Positions 1 to 4,272 of a stretch of 5,513 bases of DNA are shown one piece after another. Below the pieces are notes generated by a model. It ran no database searches. It saw only the letters and a list, made by a program, of their open reading frames with translations, and had not been told where the DNA came from. The position numbers were made by a program, and so were the translations under genes. The stretch comes from UBA5209 sp964625015 (GTDB lineage Bacteria > Patescibacteriota > Dojkabacteria > SC72): the NCBI GenBank assembly GCA_964625015.1, contig CAZUZI010000057.1:1-5513 (forward strand), in the 5' to 3' direction. Position 1 is the first letter of the stretch. Every line of letters begins with the position of its first letter.

Positions 1-50
1 TTGATACACACAGCGTTTTTCTCCACTTCACTAAGTCTTAGAACTTTCAT
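1..50 (-). CDS. 5' end of an unidentified phage gene (partial)
   Basis: An ATG at 50-48 opens a frame that stays open to the window edge and reads MKVLRLSEVEKNAVCI. The ATG overlaps the TGA stop of the upstream lectin-like gene in an ATGA arrangement, the same junction used between the amidase and the spanin candidate. A GGGGA at about 59-55 lies four bases upstream and could serve as a ribosome binding site. Only 16 codons are visible, so no function can be assigned. The fragment is charged and has no signal peptide or membrane segment so far. The tight overlap and the matching strand suggest it belongs to the same operon. The call rests on junction geometry alone. Confidence 0.5.
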   Translation of the reverse strand, partial: MKVLRLSEVEKNAVCI

Positions 51-910
51 AATGTCCCCATCGCAGCTTCGTAGGCAAGCAGTCTTGATTTTAGAAGAGA
101 AAACTCCGCAAAGGTTAAACCAGCGCCAGCAGCAAAATATGACGGATACGTTACACGTCTGTTGCTCGTTATATCGCCATTTATATTTTGCGCCCCCAAA
201 ACTACGTTTTTATAAGTTCCCGTAATATTGGGAACTCCTTCAATAGAAGGAGGGCTACTCCCTATACTAATGTAGTCTGTATCTGTCTCTGAACAACAAA
301 GCACGGTATCTGCTACGCTTGGCAACCTATTAACGGCATACCATTTTTTTGTTTCCCACCCTAAATCGACCCCTCGTCCGTCCCCGCATATATTGAAATA
401 TGTAAGCCTATTGGTATCGGTGCTTGCGCTTCTAAGGGCAAGGATGCCGCTGCCTTCAGATAGCCAATACTCATAATTAGAACTCCAGGATGGCGTGGTG
501 TGGCAAGCAACTAAAATAAATAGGTCATTGTATTTTAATTTAGCTCCACTTTGAGAGGGGTTGTACCCCGTATCTACAAATCGCCCAGTTGTTGCGGTTG
601 TAAAACCTTTTTTCTTTTCATATGTTATCAATGTACCATCATCTATTGATTGACCTCGTTGGGATGGATTTATTATATTTATCAAAGCGTCTAAATACTC
701 AAGATTTGAGTAATATAACTGTAAGCAATCAAGCTTCTCCCAAACTCCGTCATTTTTAAGATGTTGGATTAAAGCATTATATAGAGTTATTTCTGCGACT
801 GGAGGTTTTATTTTCATTGCCGAAACATAAGCCACAGTAGCAGGGTCAAGCTTCGCTCCGCCCCTCTGCGCACCGAGGCCGAGACCCAAGTTAAGATTCA
901 GCCCTACCAT
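47..910 (-). CDS. Lectin-like (LamG/concanavalin-type) phage tail fibre or adhesin, 287 aa
   Basis: Probable receptor-binding or tail fibre protein at the virion surface. Residues 3-12 alternate Leu with Asn or Gly (LNLNLGLGLG). A helical collar follows at about 23-82, containing LIQHLKNDGVWEKLDCL, a segment of a kind that I recall preceding lectin-like domains in phage fibres. The remainder is beta-rich: GFTTATTGRFVDTGYNPS (about 102-119) resembles the opening strands of LamG-like sandwiches, and NDLFILVACHT (128-138) resembles a core strand. The C-terminal helix FAEFSLLKSRLLAYEAAMG (267-285) resembles the closing helix of such proteins. No catalytic motif is visible. The ATG overlaps the last codon and stop of the spanin candidate by 7 bases and has only a weak upstream AAGG. 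The stretch 601-780 is much more AT-rich than its neighbours. Fold assignment is by resemblance and the fibre role is inferred. Confidence 0.6.
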   Translation of the reverse strand: MVGLNLNLGLGLGAQRGGAKLDPATVAYVSAMKIKPPVAEITLYNALIQHLKNDGVWEKLDCLQLYYSNLEYLDALINIINPSQRGQSIDDGTLITYEKKKGFTTATTGRFVDTGYNPSQSGAKLKYNDLFILVACHTTPSWSSNYEYWLSEGSGILALRSASTDTNRLTYFNICGDGRGVDLGWETKKWYAVNRLPSVADTVLCCSETDTDYISIGSSPPSIEGVPNITGTYKNVVLGAQNINGDITSNRRVTYPSYFAAGAGLTFAEFSLLKSRLLAYEAAMGTL

Positions 911-1440
911 ATGACACCCAACCTTGCGCCATAGCGTTTGTTGGTATCTATATAGGCAGTGGTCTGATACCTGCCACGAAAGACTACGCCCAAGTCAATC
1001 GAGGCATTGTCTATTTGCTTATCAACGAAGCCTACGCCAAGTCCACCGCAGGGGGTGGCGAAGCGAGGCTTGTAAGGTGTTAATCGTTCCACAATCTTCT
1101 CCTTATACACTGAATCTCTCAGTGCCATTACTGAATGTTTGATGTTGAACAAGTTGCTATACTCATCGTATTCCACGTTCAAATCCACATACACTCTATT
1201 CGTATCAATCGTCTCCGAATACCTTGCCACTTCGTGGCTGATTCTGTCTATCCACACAGTATCTATAACTGCAGGTAACTGCTCTCGTATCACATGAGTA
1301 CGCACAGGAATCGTAGTATTTATCGTAGTCTCGTGGTCAGCTACCTTTATCACCTTTGCGTTACGCATCCCTGCATAGTAAACGCCAACGAGGAGCACAG
1401 CGCAAATGGCAACGATAACCACTATTGCCCACAGCTTCAT
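904..1440 (-). CDS. Inner-membrane-anchored periplasmic protein, spanin candidate, 178 aa
   Basis: Residues 3-23 form one hydrophobic helix followed by a basic stretch (R26, K29, K32). It reads as an uncleaved anchor: the cysteine at 13 lies in VAIC, which is not a lipobox. Residues 30-125 look extended and beta-prone, with repeated Ile-Asp-Thr steps (VIDTVWIDR at 58-66, TIDTNRVYVDLNV at 77-89). Residues 132-178 contain glycine-punctuated alternating strands (GGLGVGF, SIDLGVVFRGRY, YGARLGVIW) and end in a terminal Trp, like the last strand of an outer membrane beta-barrel. The architecture recalls proteins I associate with Bacteroidota phages and prophages (DUF6808-like, from memory). Position directly after the amidase suggests a spanin-like role linking the inner and outer membranes at lysis. 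The start overlaps the amidase stop as ATGA and has AGAGG at 1451-1447, six bases upstream. Gene existence is secure; the role is inferred. Confidence 0.6.
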   Translation of the reverse strand: MKLWAIVVIVAICAVLLVGVYYAGMRNAKVIKVADHETTINTTIPVRTHVIREQLPAVIDTVWIDRISHEVARYSETIDTNRVYVDLNVEYDEYSNLFNIKHSVMALRDSVYKEKIVERLTPYKPRFATPCGGLGVGFVDKQIDNASIDLGVVFRGRYQTTAYIDTNKRYGARLGVIW

Positions 1441-1901
1441 ATCAGACCTCTGATGAACTTGGGAACGTCGAAGTTGGGGCAGGTTCTGCCTTTGTTAAGC
1501 TGATAGTGTCCGTAGATATGGCTTTTGCTGATGCCGTAGTGATTCATCAGGTCGTGCAACAGTACCCCCAGCGATTCAAACTGCGCTTCGGTGAAGCTTG
1601 TCTTGCCTATCAGACAGATGCCAATGCTTGTTCCATTGTAACCAAGCGTATGCGCACCCTTCTCGTTGTCAGAAACGAAGCTATCGCCATCTATTCTTCT
1701 GCCAGTTTCCACAGAGCCGTCCATCACATCGAGATACAACGCTGACTGATATGCAGTGTCGGGCATCAGTAAGCCATTACAGATAACGAAATGGTAACCG
1801 ATATCAGCCCATTTTTGTGCCATATGCCAGCGTCGTATCTCAGCTGCAGACCCAAACTCTGAATCAGAGCAGTGGATTACAATGTTAGTCAATCTTGCCA
1901 A
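1437..1901 (-). CDS. N-acetylmuramoyl-L-alanine amidase (T7 lysozyme type, Amidase_2 fold), phage endolysin
   Basis: Cleaves the bond between N-acetylmuramic acid and L-alanine in peptidoglycan, using zinc. The visible family landmarks are IVIHCSDS with zinc ligand H10, DIGYHFVI with Y36 (T7 Tyr46 position), GTSIGICLIG (90-99) as a core strand, and GHYQLNKGRTCPNFD with ligands H132 and C141. The T7 catalytic Lys128 position, two residues before the Cys, is Arg139 here, with K137 close by. At 154 residues it is about the size of T7 lysozyme (151) and consists of the catalytic domain alone, with no wall-binding domain. It has no signal peptide, so it needs the holin to reach the periplasm. Its 5' end overlaps the holin gene by 17 bases. 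An in-frame TAG lies at 1913-1911, and no ATG occurs between it and H10, so translation must begin at TTG 1901 or TTG 1892. The next ATG (codon 27) would remove the zinc ligand. Confidence 0.93.
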   Translation of the reverse strand: MARLTNIVIHCSDSEFGSAAEIRRWHMAQKWADIGYHFVICNGLLMPDTAYQSALYLDVMDGSVETGRRIDGDSFVSDNEKGAHTLGYNGTSIGICLIGKTSFTEAQFESLGVLLHDLMNHYGISKSHIYGHYQLNKGRTCPNFDVPKFIRGLI

Positions 1902-2286
1902 TGGAGTTGCCTATGTTATACGCAGCCGCCAGGGCGCTGCAAATAGAGAACCATACGTTAGCGGGAACGATGCCCTTGTAAAGGAACAAGCTGGTGATTG
2001 CGATAGTTGTCATGCAGAGCAGAAAGGTTCTGCCAAACAACGCCTGTAGCCTATCCCATATCGTTACAATCGACACCCGCTTATCGTTATAGTTGGTGTG
2101 GATATTGCTTGCCTCGCCAGCAGTCTTTTTCTGAATGGCGTTAGCAGTTACATACGAAACCACAGTTGACATCATCACCCACATCCACTGCTCAGGCTGA
2201 ATATATCTGAGCCACATAAAGACAGTGCCTACAAGCGCCAGAGAGGTGCTTAAAATGAACTTTCTTGAGAGGTATGGTATATCCAT
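1885..2286 (-). CDS. Four-helix phage holin with an internally duplicated hairpin, 133 aa
   Basis: Likely forms the inner membrane lesion that lets the amidase out. Four hydrophobic segments are visible: about 10-28, 34-51, 88-104 and 110-128. The 30-residue middle linker is rich in Lys and Arg (K53, K54, K69, R70, R79, R86), which by the positive-inside rule places the N-terminus, linker and C-terminus in the cytoplasm. The two halves align at a fixed offset of 78 residues: R8/R86, F10/F88, L12/L90, F23/F101, W34/W112, Y45/Y123, N49/N127, I51/I129 and K53/K131 are identical. The start ATG is preceded by AAGGA at 2298-2294, overlapping the stop codon of the upstream gene. I do not recognise a named holin family. 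The role is inferred from size, topology and the overlapping amidase gene. Confidence 0.72.
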   Translation of the reverse strand: MDIPYLSRKFILSTSLALVGTVFMWLRYIQPEQWMWVMMSTVVSYVTANAIQKKTAGEASNIHTNYNDKRVSIVTIWDRLQALFGRTFLLCMTTIAITSLFLYKGIVPANVWFSICSALAAAYNIGNSIGKID

Positions 2287-2296
2287 TAGTCTTTCC

Positions 2297-2578
2297 TTAT
2301 TTCGTTGCTATTTGCTCTTTCAGGGCCATTAGCAGGGTTTTAATCTCTGCCAGTTGCGCACTTATTTCCATAGCGTCGAGACTATCCAGTCTGCGCTTCA
2401 CATCTTCTATGCACTCATTGAATCTATCTGATGTAATGTAGTTGCTACAGTTCTTTTCCACGCGAATAATGTTACTTTCTGTTCCACTCACACGCTGCGT
2501 TATCTTGCCATAGCCATAGGCTCCGCCCAATAGCGACATAGCAGTGGAGATTACGATTGATACCCAGCTAACGTCCAC
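2297..2578 (-). CDS. Small membrane protein with coiled coil, lysis-cassette accessory, 93 aa (GTG start)
   Basis: Residues 3-23 (SWVSIVISTAMSLLGGAYGYG region) form one hydrophobic segment. It is followed by a soluble part whose second half (about 51-92) has leucine and isoleucine heptad spacing typical of a coiled coil (RLDSLDAMEISAQLAEIKTL). Cysteines at 44 and 56 flank the start of the helix. The frame extends upstream to an ATG at 2635. I prefer GTG 2578 because it follows the stop of the upstream gene by eight bases and carries GAGG at 2587-2584 five bases away, whereas ATG 2635 has no such site and would overlap 49 bases of the fibre gene. Phage lysis cassettes often contain a one-helix, coiled-coil protein such as XhlA, although XhlA has its membrane segment at the C-terminus, the reverse of this. 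It could be an antiholin, a second holin or a lysis adaptor. I do not recognise the family. Confidence 0.6.
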   Translation of the reverse strand: MDVSWVSIVISTAMSLLGGAYGYGKITQRVSGTESNIIRVEKNCSNYITSDRFNECIEDVKRRLDSLDAMEISAQLAEIKTLLMALKEQIATK

Positions 2579-2581
2579 TAT

Positions 2582-2588
2582 CCCCTCT
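2582..2588 (-). promoter_or_regulatory. Ribosome binding site that selects the GTG start at 2578
   Basis: AGAGGGG on the minus strand begins inside the TAG stop of the 431-residue gene and ends three bases before GTG 2578. The GAGG core is five bases from the start codon. No comparable purine run precedes the in-frame ATG at 2635, so this site is the main argument for the shorter protein. Confidence 0.5.
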
Positions 2589-3882
2589 ACACATCGTAAC
2601 TGATGGTTTCCCAGTTGCTGGACGAAGCAGTGCATTGTGCTTTTGCAACATAGATACCACTGCTTCCTACGATTATCTTGCCCGCATCAGCAGCTGTAAT
2701 ATCGAGACCACCGGTCAGATGAGCAGATCCAAACGCTGCTTCAGTCAAACCAGCCGATACAGTGGTAACAACAGCATTGCCAGCTGTTCCCAATAACGTT
2801 GCAGCATTAGCGCTGCCTTCGCAGGTAAGGTCAACGATGTTATCGCCAGCAGTAGCCACCACGTCTTGATTGGCTGTTGTGCCAGTGCCATAGAAAGCGG
2901 TATGACCTTCGCCAGTCGATGCGTTAATGGCATATTGAATGGCAAGGCAGGTATCATCAGGAACATTGGTTGCGCAGATGAGTATCTCGTTTGCCTGCCC
3001 GCCTCCCGCAAGAGCATCACGGAAGGTGTAGGTCTTGCTACCAACCGTAATCGTATCACCATCCGTAGGATTCGTTGCCCCCGCAAAGGTTAGTCTGCCA
3101 GTGGCATAGGTCTGCGCCATTGTCGGCACACTTGCCACCTCCGGCGCATTTGCTACCACAGCATCAATCTCGGCAGAGTTGGACGTTAGCGCTGCAATAG
3201 GCTCAGCGCCATGTGCAAAAGAGCCACTGCTCCTTTTTACAAGCTTGTTTGCATCAGCAGTGTTATAGGTAATGATAAACGTATCAGAGAACCCAGTTAC
3301 CGCAAGTAATGATCTTGCCAGTTCATAGCAAGTGGCATTTTCCACACCATCACCATCAGTTGACAATGCAATCCCAAGATTGGGAGTGTCCCAAGTGATA
3401 GTTGTGGGCTGATTTATGCCAGATGCTGCGCCAATTAAGACTTGAATTGCATTGCCCGCAGTGCCAGGATCTATATAAGTAAGACGCAAGTTGCCAGTGG
3501 TGTCAGCCAAGCCAATGTCATAGTAAGCTTGCGCGCCTGTGTTATCGTTGATAATAGGGAGAACAAGCCGCTTATTAGATAATGCTTCGTTAATCGTGTC
3601 CGCTCTCGTAGCAATAGCCTCAAGCTTCTTTGCGAATCCCTGCGTGGTAGTTGCGGTGTAAGCTGCGGCAATCTGTGCGATGAGAACATCAAAAATGTGT
3701 TTGATTGCACTGGTAATGGTAGCGTGAGAATTGCCATCTTCATCCTTAACTGCTTTCCAACTGCCAATCAGTGCATTCTCTTCGGCCGAGATCAGCGTAT
3801 TCAGTTCCTCAAGCGGTACCAAGCGGGGGAGGCAGCCTCCACGCTGTTCGTAGACTTCGATGTAGTATCTGTTAAGTATCAT
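2587..3882 (-). CDS. Phage fibre or decoration-like structural protein with two beta-rich modules, 431 aa
   Basis: Probable virion surface or tail-associated protein. Residues 1-105 are largely helical and charged (for example LPRLVPLEELNTLISAEENA at 18-37) and may dock the protein to the virion. Residues about 131-227 form a first beta-rich module with YIDPGTAGNAIQVLIG. Residues about 262-394 form a second one, containing DGDTITVGSKTYTFRDAL (274-291), LGTAGNAVVTT (364-374) and the closing HLTGGLD (388-394). Modules of this GTAGNA type are familiar to me from phage structural proteins, where they are read as repeated beta-sandwich-like domains. Residues 395-431 form a short separate tail (ADAGKIIVGSSGIYVAK). 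No enzyme motif is visible. The ATG has a clear AGGAG at 3892-3888, overlapping the stop of the upstream gene. The precise virion location cannot be told from the sequence. Confidence 0.65.
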   Translation of the reverse strand: MILNRYYIEVYEQRGGCLPRLVPLEELNTLISAEENALIGSWKAVKDEDGNSHATITSAIKHIFDVLIAQIAAAYTATTTQGFAKKLEAIATRADTINEALSNKRLVLPIINDNTGAQAYYDIGLADTTGNLRLTYIDPGTAGNAIQVLIGAASGINQPTTITWDTPNLGIALSTDGDGVENATCYELARSLLAVTGFSDTFIITYNTADANKLVKRSSGSFAHGAEPIAALTSNSAEIDAVVANAPEVASVPTMAQTYATGRLTFAGATNPTDGDTITVGSKTYTFRDALAGGGQANEILICATNVPDDTCLAIQYAINASTGEGHTAFYGTGTTANQDVVATAGDNIVDLTCEGSANAATLLGTAGNAVVTTVSAGLTEAAFGSAHLTGGLDITAADAGKIIVGSSGIYVAKAQCTASSSNWETISYDV

Positions 3883-3887
3883 TTATG

Positions 3888-3892
3888 CTCCT
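3888..3892 (-). promoter_or_regulatory. Strong ribosome binding site for the 431-aa structural gene
   Basis: AGGAG sits five bases before ATG 3882 and shares two bases with the TAG stop of the preceding gene (3893-3891). It fixes the start. It is one of the best matches to a consensus Shine-Dalgarno sequence in the window, which fits a structural protein needed in quantity. Confidence 0.6.
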
Positions 3893-4272
3893 AAAATTTA
3901 CGCATCGGGGTTAGGTAGAGGTGTTCAGTTGCAGTGCCACGAGCTACGATCTTTTCGCCAGGGCCTACCATGATATCGTAGAACCCCTTCGAAGGAATAG
4001 GCATGGAAGCAGTGGGAGTAGGCAAATGGCTTTCGGGGAACGTGCCAACGAAGCAGACGTGGTCGCCATCGTTATAGCAACGCACTCCAGTGCCAAGTTG
4101 CCCTGCGTCCCATCCACGNNNNNNNNNNNNNNNNNNNNNNNNNNNNNNNNNNNNNNNNNNNNNNNNNNNNNNNNNNNNNNNNNNNNNNNNNNNNNNNNNN
4201 NNNNNNNNNNNNNNNNNNAACAGGGAATGGTTTGCCGTTTGCTGATACGGCCATTTCAGTCTGTAGTCTCAT
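3891..4272 (-). CDS. Short virion-type protein of unknown function, interrupted by an assembly gap
   Basis: The visible 5' part (4272-4219) encodes MRLQTEMAVSANGKPFPV. The visible 3' part (4118-3891) encodes 75 residues beginning RGWDAGQLGTGVRCYND and ending LYLTPMRKF. The two are separated by 100 Ns. I treat them as one gene because the 3' part is open from the gap edge to its stop, and the 5' part has a good start with AAGGA at 4281-4277. The sequence PSKGFYDIMVGPGEKIVARG looks like a small beta-rich structural protein. The visible residues total 93, and the true length depends on the gap. The start overlaps the end of the large virion gene by 17 bases; a second in-frame ATG at 4254 is possible. 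I do not recognise the family. Two separate genes meeting in the gap would be an alternative. Confidence 0.5.
4119..4218. other. Assembly gap of 100 Ns
   Basis: Exactly 100 undetermined bases, which is the usual placeholder for a scaffold gap of unknown length. With 100 bases the frame entering from 4219 does not match the open frame leaving at 4118. The two would match if the real gap length were a multiple of three. Confidence 0.97.

Noticed and set aside
924..1142. Plus-strand frames such as this one and those at 1425-1745, 3921-4370 and 4569-4781
   Set aside because: All run antisense to well-supported minus-strand genes, show no recognisable domains and have compositions expected of shadows.
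904..1440. An embedded Rz1-like lipoprotein gene in a second frame of the spanin candidate
   Set aside because: I found no substantial second open frame on the minus strand here and no lipobox in the main frame. A very short embedded gene was not fully excluded.
2579..2635. A longer form of the 93-residue protein starting at ATG 2635
   Set aside because: It would add 19 residues (including MHCFVQQLGNHQLRCVEG) encoded by the end of the upstream gene, and the ATG lacks a ribosome binding site. The GTG at 2578 has one. Not excluded, only less likely.
2745..3086. A 113-residue minus-strand frame inside the fibre-like gene
   Set aside because: It is rich in Leu, Arg and Met with no domain character, lies wholly within a convincing coding frame, and looks like a shadow of the Ala/Thr-rich gene.
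4072..4272. A frame starting at ATG 4272 that crosses the Ns and ends in WMGRRATWHWSALL
   Set aside because: It depends on the gap being exactly 100 bases. The 3' part in this frame is unlike the well-formed 75-residue frame on the same strand ending at 3891.
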